DNA of 64,000 nucleotides from Candidatus Enterococcus ferrettii (GTDB taxonomy: Bacteria; Bacillota; Bacilli; Lactobacillales; Enterococcaceae), in contig NZ_JAFREL010000008.1 of NCBI RefSeq assembly GCF_017377655.1, forward strand, positions 1-64,000. The letters are read 5' to 3'. The position numbers were made by a program, and so were the translations under genes. Shown here piece by piece: positions 44,635-54,323 of the stretch. Under the pieces are notes generated by a model that had not been told where the DNA came from, made no database searches, and worked only from the letters and a program-made list of their open reading frames with translations. Position 1 is the stretch's first letter. Every line of letters starts with the position of its first letter.

Positions 44635-44783
44635 ATGATCGGAAAGAACTTTTAAAGAATTGCTTCTTAGCGAATCATTTGACCTATTATAGTTTTTACA
44701 CAGTATGTTTAAAATGGTAACATTAGGTATATAAGGTATATATCCAAACTCTTGACACCTTTTATGATGAAGGAGAACTATTG

Positions 44784-45386
44784 ATGTTAGAAAACAAAGT
44801 AAGTATTACAGATCAAATTGAACTGGCTAAGGCTGAAGAAAAGATAAGTAAACAAAAAGCTAAGCAGCTATTTGAATCTGGAAAAATTGATGAGATAGAA
44901 GTTGGAACCTTTCAAGGATTGGCAGAAATTCATAAGTATCTTTTTGACGACATTTACTATTTTGCTGGAAAAATTAGAGATGTTAATATAGCAAAAGGAA
45001 ATTTTCGATTTGCTCCTGTAATGTATCTAAAAACAGCCTTAGGACATATTGATAAAATGCCTCAGAATAATTATAAAGAAATCATTGCTAAATATGTAGA
45101 GATGAATGTTGCTCATCCTTTTCGCGAAGGAAACGGTAGAAGCATGAGAATCTGGCTAGATTTAATCTTGAAGAAGGAACTTGGAAAAGTTGTGGACTGG
45201 AGTCAAGTCGACAAAGAAGCATATCTTTCTGCCATGGAACGTAGTCCTATAAATGATTTGGAGATCAGATTTTTATTGAAGGATGCGCTGACGGATAAAG
45301 TTGATGATCGTGATGTGTTTATGAAGGGGATAGATACTAGTTATTTCTATGAAGGGTACATGGAGTATAGGATTGAAGATTTGTAG
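44784..45386 (+). CDS. Class III Fic protein (AMP transferase)
   Basis: 200 residues from the ATG at 44784 after AAGGAGA; a TTG directly before it is possible. The Fic core [12 protein letters not shown] starts at His111. The C-terminal helix contains Ser186 and Glu190 in SYFYEG, matching the class III SxxxE(G/N) self-inhibition motif. Length and the Glu190 position agree with the Enterococcus faecalis Fic enzyme, in which this Glu governs a metal-dependent switch between AMPylation and de-AMPylation. Target unknown. No antitoxin gene is adjacent, as expected for a self-inhibited class. Confidence 0.92.
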   Translation: MLENKVSITDQIELAKAEEKISKQKAKQLFESGKIDEIEVGTFQGLAEIHKYLFDDIYYFAGKIRDVNIAKGNFRFAPVMYLKTALGHIDKMPQNNYKEIIAKYVEMNVAHPFREGNGRSMRIWLDLILKKELGKVVDWSQVDKEAYLSAMERSPINDLEIRFLLKDALTDKVDDRDVFMKGIDTSYFYEGYMEYRIEDL

Positions 45387-45483
45387 GCTATATTGTGGTC
45401 AGCTTAGAAATACAAAACTTTCGTCAAATTGGGAGATCGAGATAAGTAGAAGCAAATACACTCCAATTCAAGCAATTATTTTA

Positions 45484-45526
45484 TAAATCGCTGCTTATTT
45501 TTATAATAGGCAACGATTTATTTTTG
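45484..45526 (+). terminator. Terminator after the Fic gene
   Basis: TAAATCG/CGATTTA (45484-45490 with 45514-45520) plus TGC/GCA with one mismatch, and a T tail. The extended -10 of the next gene (TGTTATAAT, 45532-45540) follows at once. Confidence 0.65.
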
Positions 45527-45571
45527 TTTACTGTTATAATTAAACGTAAAGAATTTAGTGGAGGAAATCTC

Positions 45572-46378
45572 ATGAACTCTAAAAATATATACGATAGCAA
45601 CAGATCAGCTTGGAACGAAGCGTTAAATTATCATCAAAAAGCTAGAAGTAATTCTTTGCAAAAAGGATTCCAAGATTTAAATTTTACGACTTTCGATAGA
45701 GATTGCGATGTTGTGCTGTTAGAAAAATTAGATAAAATTGATTTTACCGATAAAGTGATCGGTCAACTGCCTTGTAACAACGGAAGAGAGTTATTATCTC
45801 TAATGAAGCTCGGAGCCAAAAAAGCGGTCGGTTTTGACATCTCAGATAATGCAATTCAAGAAGCAAAACAACTAGCAGAAATAGCCAAAATAGACGCTAC
45901 ATTCGAACGAACTAATATTTTAGATATAAATGATTCATACAACAATTACTTCGATTTCATTTATATATCAGAAGGCTCACTTCAATGGTTTCCAGATTTG
46001 AATGAGTATTTTGCAGTTGTTAGCCGCTTATTGAAAAAGGGTGGGCAACTACTAATTTTTGAAATGCATCCAATTGCTTATCTATTTGAGGTCGATTTTG
46101 ATGCAAAAAGCCCCGATTTTGATTTATTAGTCCCATACTTCAAAAAAGGACCTTATCATTATAAGGACGGTCTAGATTATGTCGGTGGTGTTGAGTACGA
46201 ATCTAAGGAAGGATACTGGTTCATGCATAAGTTGTCGGATATTTTGAAAGCCCTTATAACGAATGGACTGACTTTAGAATATATTGAGGAGTACAATTTG
46301 GAGATGGCTAATAATGAGTCAACAAAAGTTTTGGATAAATTTCCGTTGAGTTATATGGTTGCGGGGATGAAAGCATAG
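45572..46378 (+). CDS. Class I SAM-dependent methyltransferase
   Basis: 268 residues from the ATG at 45572 after GGAGGAAA; the longer in-frame extension overlaps the promoter. SAM-binding motif I is atypical (QLPCNNGRELLSLMKLGAKK) followed by AVGFDISDNAIQEAKQLA and FIYISEGSLQWFPDLNEYF. The C-terminus resembles small-molecule methyltransferases. Substrate unknown; stands alone. Confidence 0.85.
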   Translation: MNSKNIYDSNRSAWNEALNYHQKARSNSLQKGFQDLNFTTFDRDCDVVLLEKLDKIDFTDKVIGQLPCNNGRELLSLMKLGAKKAVGFDISDNAIQEAKQLAEIAKIDATFERTNILDINDSYNNYFDFIYISEGSLQWFPDLNEYFAVVSRLLKKGGQLLIFEMHPIAYLFEVDFDAKSPDFDLLVPYFKKGPYHYKDGLDYVGGVEYESKEGYWFMHKLSDILKALITNGLTLEYIEEYNLEMANNESTKVLDKFPLSYMVAGMKA

Positions 46379-46495
46379 ACTTTAGAATATTTTTTTAGTC
46401 TTCTTTTTATACAATGATCAATTTTTAGTTTTGGATGAAAATTATGCATAAGGAAACGTTTAACGTTTTTTCTTTTGTGATGAAAGGAATATAAA

Positions 46496-47464
46496 ATGAT
46501 TTTAGATGCTTTAAATTATGAAATTGATGGAAATAAATGGGAAGAGCTTTGTATTAAGGGTTTTAGATTGAGGTATAGTGCAGAGCATTTTACTGATGTA
46601 CCCGCTAGACATCAGGGAGATAGTGGTTTAGACGGATTTACAAAAAATGGGATAGTTTTTCAGTGCTATTGTCCTGAAGGAAAGTATGATGATGATAGTC
46701 TGTACGAACATTTAAGAACAAAGCTATCTAAAGATATACAAAAACTACTTCTTCCTAAAAATATAAAGTCGTATTCAAAGATGGGAATTGAAAAAATTAA
46801 GGAATGGCATTACGTAATTCCTCTATATAAAGATGACCGTATCCTTAAGCACGCTAAAACTAAACAGAAGGAAATTCGAGATTTTGCTAAGAAAAATTCT
46901 CCTTGTCATATTGATGAAAATTTCGAGGTTTGGGTAAAAATAGCAGATGATTTTGCTGAAGAGTTCACTAGATTAATAAGACAAGATATTGTTAGTAACA
47001 AATTCAGAGTGGATTTGACAGATATCGAGATAAACTTATCTGAACTTGAAAATGACAAAGTCAATAATATAGACAGAAAAGTGAGAGCAATTATAAATTC
47101 TGACAACGAAAATGCTAAAGCGGACAATTCTCATATAGAGCAAATGGTCAATCACTTCATAGACTATTACGTTAAAGGTGTTTCTATGTTCGAAAAATTT
47201 CGTTTGGATGCGCCTGAAATATACGAAGAATTATTTTTGTATAGCAAGGCTTTAAAGAAGGACGTAGCAATTAAAACAGGAATGCTATCGGATTCTAAAA
47301 AGAATTCTGAAATTTTTTTGAATTTATGTGATGAATTTGAAAAAAGACTATTAGATAAATTTACTTATGTAGAAGAAGGTACAATAAGTGATTTGCGATA
47401 TGGACTGGTATCAGAGTGGCTAGCAGATTGTTCTATGGAGTTTAGAGGAGGAGATTCAAATTAA
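46496..47464 (+). CDS. ABC-three-component system protein with nuclease-like N-terminus
   Basis: 322 residues. The N-terminus reads PARHQGDSGLDGF, then IVFQCYCPEGKYDD and LYEHLRTKLSKDIQKL, a pattern I associate with the partner protein of ABC-3C conflict systems and with PD-(D/E)xK folds (Asp in GLDG; Gln-x-Tyr in place of Gln-x-Lys, so catalysis is doubtful). The rest is helical. It is the first of three tightly packed genes, followed by a small middle component and a Rad50-like ATPase, with overlap at its stop codon. Probable phage- or plasmid-defence effector or adaptor. GC is low. Confidence 0.7.
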   Translation: MILDALNYEIDGNKWEELCIKGFRLRYSAEHFTDVPARHQGDSGLDGFTKNGIVFQCYCPEGKYDDDSLYEHLRTKLSKDIQKLLLPKNIKSYSKMGIEKIKEWHYVIPLYKDDRILKHAKTKQKEIRDFAKKNSPCHIDENFEVWVKIADDFAEEFTRLIRQDIVSNKFRVDLTDIEINLSELENDKVNNIDRKVRAIINSDNENAKADNSHIEQMVNHFIDYYVKGVSMFEKFRLDAPEIYEELFLYSKALKKDVAIKTGMLSDSKKNSEIFLNLCDEFEKRLLDKFTYVEEGTISDLRYGLVSEWLADCSMEFRGGDSN

Positions 47465-47936
47465 TCCTGAGTTAAAAGAGCTTTTTGAAAAAGGAATTAA
47501 TTTTGACTATAAACCTAATGCAGTACCATATAACTATAGAATTAGTTATAAAATTTCTCAAATTATTTTAATTGTTATGCTAAGTAAGGCACCAAGGCAA
47601 AGAGGATGTTCACTAATGAAAATTCACATATTATCATTAGCAACGGCTTCTGCTAAAAATATGCTCGCACTAGAGAACTATATCAAGGGTAGAAACCAAG
47701 TAGAAATAATAAATAGGTTTGATCCATCAGTAAATAGAGCTCTAGATTTTATGTTTGTGGAACAAATAGTTAAAAGACAAAGTAGTAATAACTATATTAC
47801 TTTACTACCTAAAGGTAAAAAACTATTCGAAAAAATTATGAAGGATCAAGAACTAATGATGTTAGAAAAAAATTTTTTTAATACATTTGGGCAGCAATTA
47901 ACTGAGGAGATTGTTTCTAGACCTACATTATTTTAG
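47460..47936 (+). CDS. ABC-3C middle component, probable ATT start
   Basis: The reading frame of this protein is open from 47424, well upstream of the first in-frame ATG (47577). The conserved-looking segment NPELKELFEKGINFDYKPNA and YNYRISYKISQIILIVML lies before that ATG, and a GAGGAGGAG ribosome site (47445-47453) stands six bases before an ATT at 47460, which overlaps the upstream stop. The product would be 158 residues, with a winged-helix look at the C-terminus (EIINRFDPSVNRALDFM, YITLLPKGKKLFEKI). It would bridge the nuclease-like protein and the ATPase. If ATG 47577 is used, 39 residues are lost. Confidence 0.6.
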   Translation: MNPELKELFEKGINFDYKPNAVPYNYRISYKISQIILIVMLSKAPRQRGCSLMKIHILSLATASAKNMLALENYIKGRNQVEIINRFDPSVNRALDFMFVEQIVKRQSSNNYITLLPKGKKLFEKIMKDQELMMLEKNFFNTFGQQLTEEIVSRPTLF

Positions 47937-47944
47937 GAGGAAAA

Positions 47945-50034
47945 ATGAGAATTCAAAGACTTAAAGTTGAGATAGTAACCCTAAAAAAAAGTTTCGTTTT
48001 TGACGAAAATTTTTATCCGGGTACAAATTTTGTTGAAAGCTCTACTAATACAAAGGGGAAAAGCTCTGCAATAGCAGGCATATACTACGCTCTAGGATTT
48101 GAACAAATTATAGGTGAAAAAAAAGGAGTTCAGGTATTGAGTTCAGCCTATAAGAATATAATTAAGGATGAGGATGATAATAATTTAAATGTTTTGGAAT
48201 CGAAAGTTTTTTTAGAATTAGAAAAAGATAGTGATATTATAACGATATTAAGAACAGGAAAATCACTATCCAGAAAAGAAAGTCTTGTTTCAGTATACTT
48301 TAGTAGTCTTGAAAATATTTATAAAGAAGATACGAAAAGAGAGGATTTTTTTGTTCATTTACCTAATTCGGCTAAGAATCAGAAAGGATTTCACAGATTT
48401 TTAGAAAAGTTTTGTGGATTAAATCTTCCAGAAGTACCTACTTCTGATGATTCAGAAAGAAAATTATATTTACAAATTCTTTTTTCATCCATGTTTATAG
48501 AGCAAAAACGAGGTTGGTCAGACATATTCTCAAGTATGCCGTATCTTGGTATTCGAGATTCAAAAAAAGAGTAGTAGAGTTTCTCCTAAACTTAGATTCT
48601 CTTAAACACGAAAAAGAAAAAATTAAACTTAACGACAATTTAAAAAATATAGAGTTCCAATGGAGAGCAATGATTCAATTGTTGAAAAATCAATTTATTG
48701 ATGGAAAACTTTATATAGAAAATTTGCCAGTTACACCAATAGTTCTTGACGAACAAAATTTGAATGAAATTAGGCTGATGGTTCAGGACCAAGAACACAA
48801 TATTACGCTTGAAAAACATATCAATAACTTGGAAGAACGACTAAACATTTTAGAAGATCAAATAAAAAAAAGAGTGCAGATGAACTCAGACAAAAAGTTT
48901 GAGTCTTTGAGTGTTGAGATAGAATTAACTCAAAAAGAGATTAATAGAATCACAATGCAAAGTAGGGAAGCAAACACTCAATTAGAGCTAGAAAAGCAAG
49001 TGAATAAAAAATTAAGCGATAGTTTGGATATCTTGAAGAGAGATATCCAAAATAATAAGGATGCAAAAAAATTGATTGATTTAGGATCTAATGAAGACAT
49101 ATCAGTTTACCAGAAGGTTTGTCCAACATGCCATCAACAAATTGAGGACTCTCTTATTGAAATTGATAGTCATAATAGTTTTATGTCTATTGAAGAAAAC
49201 ATAGCGCATCTCATCTCTCAAAAAGAACTTTTTGAATATAATATAAATTTGAATAGCAAAAAAATTAATATATTGGAAAGAGAAATAAGCTTTAATAATG
49301 AGAAGTTGTATAAACTAAACAAATTGTTACGTGTTCTTAAGAGAAGTATAAATGATTATTCAAAAGTAACTGAATCAGATGTATACAAAAAAATTCAACT
49401 TGATTCTGAGATTGAACGACTTGAAGTATTGCTTAAAAATTTTTTTGAGCAGAGAAAAAAATTATTGAAAATATCAACATCTTGGAAAGAATATCTTGAG
49501 GCTAAAAATAACTTGCCTGTCAACAAATACTCAGAGAGTGATTTGGGAAAAATTCATTATTTCGAGTCAGTTTTTATTAATAAATTGAATTTGTATGGAT
49601 ATACTAGCGTAAATAAAGCGGACATTGGAAATATTAAAATATCACGAGAAAATTTCATGCCTATAACCGAAAACTTTGATATGAAATTTGATTCATCAGC
49701 AAGTGATAATATTCGAGCAATATGGGCATATACGATGTCTTTATTTATAGCTTCAAGAAAATTTGGAAATAACCATCCAGGTATAATAATCTTCGACGAA
49801 CCTGATCAACAAAGTATCATACCTAAAGATATGTTAGCTCTTCTAAAAGATATAACTAAGTTAGGTGATAAAATCCAAGTTATTATTGGGATTACTGTGA
49901 AAGATACTGAGACTATTGAAATTATAGAATCACTTTCAGTTGATCTATATGATAGAACGAATCCATTAGTGAATAGAATTACTTTGTTAGAAAATTATGC
50001 TTTTAGAAGTGAAGAGGAACCTGATACAATTTAA
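47945..50034 (+). pseudogene. Rad50/DUF2326-like ATPase of the ABC-3C system, interrupted by a -1 frameshift
   Basis: Two overlapping frames (47945-48574 and a -1 frame reaching 50034) join into one protein of about 696 residues. The N-part has a P-loop in ESSTNTKGKSSAIAGIYYAL. The C-part has long coiled coil, a zinc hook in VCPTCHQQIEDS, an ABC signature-like SSASDNIRAIWAY and a Walker B in GIIIFDEPDQQS. The break falls in A7 at 48562-48568: reading through in -1 gives DSKKRVVEFLLN with no loss of residues. AGGAGG precedes the ATG. Either the gene is inactivated (or mis-sequenced), or slippage on the A run produces both a 209-residue and a full-length protein. Confidence 0.8.
48562..48568 (+). 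other. A7 slippery run at the frame break
   Basis: Zero-frame codons are TCA-AAA-AAA-GAG-TAG, which puts the run in X-XXY-YYZ register (A-AAA-AAA). A -1 slip, or one extra A in the transcript, restores the downstream frame. Only a weak 5-bp hairpin (AGTTT/AAACT, about 48580-48594) lies downstream and no Shine-Dalgarno-like stimulator is obvious upstream. Confidence 0.7.
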
Positions 50035-50117
50035 TGATGGGAATAAATTGTTTTTAACAACCAACTAAAATAAGATGTTTAGAAACATAGACTAATAATT
50101 TAGCTTTAAAATTCTTT

Positions 50118-50140
50118 AACTCGGCCCCGCCGAGTTTTTC
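50118..50140 (+). terminator. Terminator after the ABC-3C operon
   Basis: Perfect 8-bp GC-rich stem (50118-50125 with 50129-50136), 3-base loop and T tail; the strongest boundary between accessory DNA and the conserved genes that follow. Confidence 0.85.
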
Positions 50141-50210
50141 GTCGTTCCTGCTTTCTTTATCCCTTCTTTTTTACTATACTGTGATATAGTAACGAAAAAG
50201 GAGCACATGC

Positions 50211-50909
50211 ATGGGCGAGAGAGCTGAGATTTTTCTTAGTACATTTAATCGTATTGAAAAAGAATTGAAGAACCAATTAAATAATCCTGCCAATATGGGC
50301 TTTAGTGAGATGGTTCGACGATTGTCGAAACGTAAAGGAACCTTGGTTGGGAATAATGAGAATGATTTGCTGCAGCTTGCACAGCTGCGTAATGCGATTG
50401 TACATGATCAGATTGCAGATGATTTTGTGATTGCAGAGCCAAATGATTGGGCGGTTCAGCGGATAGCGGAGATTGAAGAGGCTCTGGTTCGGCCGGAAAA
50501 GGTTTTGCCGCGGTTTGGCAAGAAGGTTACGGGCTTTGAACAGGATTTTCCGTTGCGAAGAATTATGGAGATTGTGGCTGAGAAGCGCTTTTCCCAGTTT
50601 CCGGTTTATCATCGTGGTCAGTTTAAGGGCTTAGTGACTTTGCGGACGATTGGTTTGTTCTTTGCTCAAGCTAGCTTAGCGGGGCCAGTGAATCTGGAAG
50701 GAAAAAAGGCAGAGGATTTGCTGCAGACAAATGGGAAGAGTACGAATTTTCATTTTGTTTCTGCTGATACTAAGGTTGCAGAGGTTGAGGAAATGTTCCG
50801 CAGCCAAACGACTTTGGAGGCAGTTTTGATTACTAAAGACGGCGATCCGAATGGAAACTTGATGGGGATTGTTCGACCAAGGGATATTTATGCGCAGAAA
50901 GAGGAGTAG
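50211..50909 (+). CDS. CBS-domain protein with HEPN-like N-terminal region
   Basis: 232 residues after AAAAGGAG. The C-terminal half holds a CBS pair (RRIMEIVAEKRFSQFPVY, FKGLVTLRTIG; VSADTKVAEVEEMF and GIVRPRDIY), which normally senses adenine nucleotides or cyclic dinucleotides. The N-terminal helical 90 residues contain LAQLRNAIVHDQ, an R-N-x3-H motif of the kind seen in HEPN domains. It sits one gene before lspA, ending four bases before its start. Function unknown. Confidence 0.78.
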   Translation: MGERAEIFLSTFNRIEKELKNQLNNPANMGFSEMVRRLSKRKGTLVGNNENDLLQLAQLRNAIVHDQIADDFVIAEPNDWAVQRIAEIEEALVRPEKVLPRFGKKVTGFEQDFPLRRIMEIVAEKRFSQFPVYHRGQFKGLVTLRTIGLFFAQASLAGPVNLEGKKAEDLLQTNGKSTNFHFVSADTKVAEVEEMFRSQTTLEAVLITKDGDPNGNLMGIVRPRDIYAQKEE

Positions 50910-50913
50910 TCTA

Positions 50914-51378
50914 TTGTTAGCTGTATATTTATTGTTGAGTGCTGTGATTATTGGCCTCGATCAATGGTTTAAGTTTTGGATTGTTGGCAATTTTAATTTG
51001 GGTGATGCGCAGCAGGTCATTCCGAATGTTTTATCGTTAACCTATATTCATAATACTGGAGGAGCCTTTAGTTTGTTAGAAGGGCAACGAGTTTTCTTCA
51101 TTATTATTACAGTGGCAGCTGTGGCTGCTGGGATTTATTATTTAGCCAAGCATTTGCATGAAAGCAAATGGCTGACGATTGGTATCAGCTTATTCTTGGC
51201 TGGAGCAGTGGGGAACTTTATTGATCGCCTGCGCTTAGGCTATGTAGTGGACATGTTTCAACTGGATTTCATCAACTTTCCGATCTTCAATATTGCGGAT
51301 ATGGCATTGGTGATTGGTGTCGCGATGATATTTATTTACATTTTATTAGATGAGAGAGAAAAAAAGCATGGAAAATGA
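50914..51378 (+). CDS. lspA: Lipoprotein signal peptidase (signal peptidase II)
   Basis: 154 residues from a TTG at 50914 seven bases after AAGAGGAG; an in-frame ATG at 50890 overlaps the CBS gene and gives an atypical basic extension. Four membrane segments; catalytic Asp104 in GNFIDRL and Asp129 in FNIADMAL; THNTGG-type motif as IHNTGGAFS. It removes signal peptides from diacylglyceryl-modified prolipoproteins at the membrane. Confidence 0.95.
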   Translation: MLAVYLLLSAVIIGLDQWFKFWIVGNFNLGDAQQVIPNVLSLTYIHNTGGAFSLLEGQRVFFIIITVAAVAAGIYYLAKHLHESKWLTIGISLFLAGAVGNFIDRLRLGYVVDMFQLDFINFPIFNIADMALVIGVAMIFIYILLDEREKKHGK

Positions 51379-52276
51379 AATTGAAGTAATTATACATGAA
51401 GAGAGTGGCCGGATTGACAAGGTGCTCAATGAACGGTTGAAAGATTATTCTCGTTCTCAGATTCAGCAATGGATCAAGGATGGACAGGTTTCGGTAGCTG
51501 AGCAACCGATTAAGGCCAATTACAAGGTGAGTAAGGGGGATCACATTTTGATTCGTATTCCGGAGCCTGAAGAATTGGCGCTTTTGCCGGAGGATTTGCA
51601 GCTGGATATTGTTTATGAGGATGAGGATGTAGTGGTGGTAAATAAGCCTCAGGGTATGGTGGTTCATCCATCAGCTGGGCATTCCCATGGAACGTTAGTT
51701 AACGGTCTGTTACACCAAATTAAAAATTTATCTACTATTAATGATGTGGTTCGTCCTGGGATTGTTCATCGGATTGACAAGGACACCTCTGGCTTGTTAA
51801 TGGTAGCGAAAAATGACCAAGCTCATGAAGCTTTGGCAAAACAGCTGAAGGACAAAACGTCGTTAAGAAAATACGTGGCCTTGATTCATGGAGAAATTCC
51901 TCATGAAAAAGGTCGGATTGAAGCACCAATCGGGCGTTCAAAGGTAGATCGGAAAATGCAGGCGGTGATCGAAGGCGGCAAGGAAGCCGTTACACATTTC
52001 GAAGTGCTGGAACGCTTTACAGACTTTACTTTGATCGAGTTGCAATTGGAAACGGGACGAACGCACCAAATCCGGGTGCACATGCAATACATTGGTTATC
52101 CAGTAGCTGGTGATCCGTTATACGGACCGAAGAAAACGTTAAAGGGCAATGGACAGTTTTTACATGCGAAGCTATTAGGCTTTACTCATCCGAAAACGGG
52201 AGAGAACTTAGTCTTCGAAGCACCGCTGCCGGAAATTTTTCAAAAAACTTTGAAGCAACTGCGAGAAAATGATTGA
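51368..52276 (+). CDS. RluD-family 23S rRNA pseudouridine synthase
   Basis: 302 residues from the ATG at 51368, overlapping the lspA stop. An S4 RNA-binding domain (GRIDKVLNERLKDYSRSQIQQ) is followed by the RluA-family catalytic domain with the nucleophilic Asp in IVHRIDKDTSGLL, plus LETGRTHQIRVHM. It would isomerise uridines in large-subunit rRNA; the lspA-rluD order is common in lactic acid bacteria (ylyB position). The exact target uridines cannot be read. Confidence 0.94.
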   Translation: MENEIEVIIHEESGRIDKVLNERLKDYSRSQIQQWIKDGQVSVAEQPIKANYKVSKGDHILIRIPEPEELALLPEDLQLDIVYEDEDVVVVNKPQGMVVHPSAGHSHGTLVNGLLHQIKNLSTINDVVRPGIVHRIDKDTSGLLMVAKNDQAHEALAKQLKDKTSLRKYVALIHGEIPHEKGRIEAPIGRSKVDRKMQAVIEGGKEAVTHFEVLERFTDFTLIELQLETGRTHQIRVHMQYIGYPVAGDPLYGPKKTLKGNGQFLHAKLLGFTHPKTGENLVFEAPLPEIFQKTLKQLREND

Positions 52277-52301
52277 TTTCTCAGAGAAAGAACGGTATAG
52301 T
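52273..52301 (+). promoter_or_regulatory. pyr operon promoter
   Basis: TTGATT (52273-52278), 17 bases, TATAGT (52296-52301). The -35 overlaps the stop codon of the upstream gene. Confidence 0.75.
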
Positions 52302-52307
52302 ATTCTC

Positions 52308-53033
<726 letters not shown>

Positions 53034-53039
53034 AGACAA

Positions 53040-54311
53040 ATGCAAGAGTTTCACAACGACGATGTGGTATTAGACATCAAGGATCGTCCTAGTGCAGGAC
53101 ATTGGGTAGGGTTAAGTATTCAACATCTGTTTACGATGTTTGGCGCAACGGTACTGGTTCCGATTATGGTGGGGATCAATCCAAGTATTGCGCTGGTCAG
53201 TTCCGGACTGGGGACGTTGGTATATCTGACAGTCACAAAAGGAAAAATCCCAGCCTATCTAGGCAGCAGCTTTGCCTTTATTGCAGCAATGCAACTACTG
53301 ATGAAATCTGATGGATATCCAGCAGTTGCACAGGGAGCGATGACCTGCGGCTTAGTTTATCTGATTGTATCATTCCTTATTCGAAAAATCGGATCTGCCT
53401 GGCTGGATAAAATTTTACCGCCAATTGTTGTGGGACCAGTTGTTATGGTTATCGGTTTGGGTCTAGCTGGTAACGCGGCCACTAATGCGATGTACAATAA
53501 CGATGTTTACGATTTTAAATACGTACTAGTTGCTTTAATTACTTTGGGATTAACGATTTTTTTCAACATGTTTCTCTCAGGTTTTATCGGATTACTTCCG
53601 ATTCTGCTAGGAATTGTCTGCGGCTATATCACCGCGATGTTGTTTGGCATTATCGACTATCAACCGATTATCGACGCACACTGGTTCGCGCTTCCAGCAT
53701 TCGATGTACCTTTTGCCACCTATCAGCCGAAGCTTTATCTAAATGCTATTACTACGATGGCACCAATCGCTTTCGTCACGATGACAGAACATATCGGTCA
53801 TTTAATGGTATTGAATAAATTAACTAAGCGGAATTTCTTTGAAGATCCTGGATTGGATCGTACCTTGATGGGGGATGGCTTCGCCCAAATCGTAGCGGGA
53901 CTTGTCGGTGGACCGCCAGTAACTAGTTACGGTGAGAATATCGGAGTGCTAGCAATCACGCGAGTTCACAGTGTTTTCGTAATCGGTGGTGCAGCAGTGT
54001 TCGCCATCGCTTTAGGATTTGTTGGAAAATTAAGTGCATTAATCTTGAGTATCCCTGGACCAGTTATTTCTGGAATCAGCTTCGTGCTCTTCGGAGTAAT
54101 TGCAGCTAGCGGATTGAAAATTTTAATTGAAAACCAAATCAACTTTGACCGAAAAAAGAACCTGTTGATCGCTTCAACGATCTTAGTTATCGGCATCGGC
54201 GGGCTAGTGTTCCAAGCTGGCACCTTTACATTATCTTCAATGGCTCTAGCAACTGTGCTAGGCATTATACTGAATTTGATTTTACCTGAGAAAGCACGCA
54301 GCGAAAAATAA
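53040..54311 (+). CDS. pyrP: Uracil permease
   Basis: 423 residues with about 12-14 membrane segments, nucleobase:cation symporter-2 family: LSIQHLFTMFGATVLVPIM, TEHIGHLMVLN, GGPPVTSYGENIGVLAITRV. It imports uracil for salvage and lies 6 bases after pyrR. An equivalent symbol is uraA. Confidence 0.94.
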   Translation: MQEFHNDDVVLDIKDRPSAGHWVGLSIQHLFTMFGATVLVPIMVGINPSIALVSSGLGTLVYLTVTKGKIPAYLGSSFAFIAAMQLLMKSDGYPAVAQGAMTCGLVYLIVSFLIRKIGSAWLDKILPPIVVGPVVMVIGLGLAGNAATNAMYNNDVYDFKYVLVALITLGLTIFFNMFLSGFIGLLPILLGIVCGYITAMLFGIIDYQPIIDAHWFALPAFDVPFATYQPKLYLNAITTMAPIAFVTMTEHIGHLMVLNKLTKRNFFEDPGLDRTLMGDGFAQIVAGLVGGPPVTSYGENIGVLAITRVHSVFVIGGAAVFAIALGFVGKLSALILSIPGPVISGISFVLFGVIAASGLKILIENQINFDRKKNLLIASTILVIGIGGLVFQAGTFTLSSMALATVLGIILNLILPEKARSEK

Positions 54312-54323
54312 GGAGGAAGAATC

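Noticed and set aside
44784..45386. Fic-antitoxin pair
   Set aside because: No small antitoxin gene is adjacent, and the self-inhibition motif is inside the protein itself.
46496..50034. Restriction-modification system together with the methyltransferase at 45572
   Set aside because: The methyltransferase has small-molecule-type motifs, no DNA-methylase (N/D)PP(Y/W) motif and its own promoter, so it is not treated as part of the operon.
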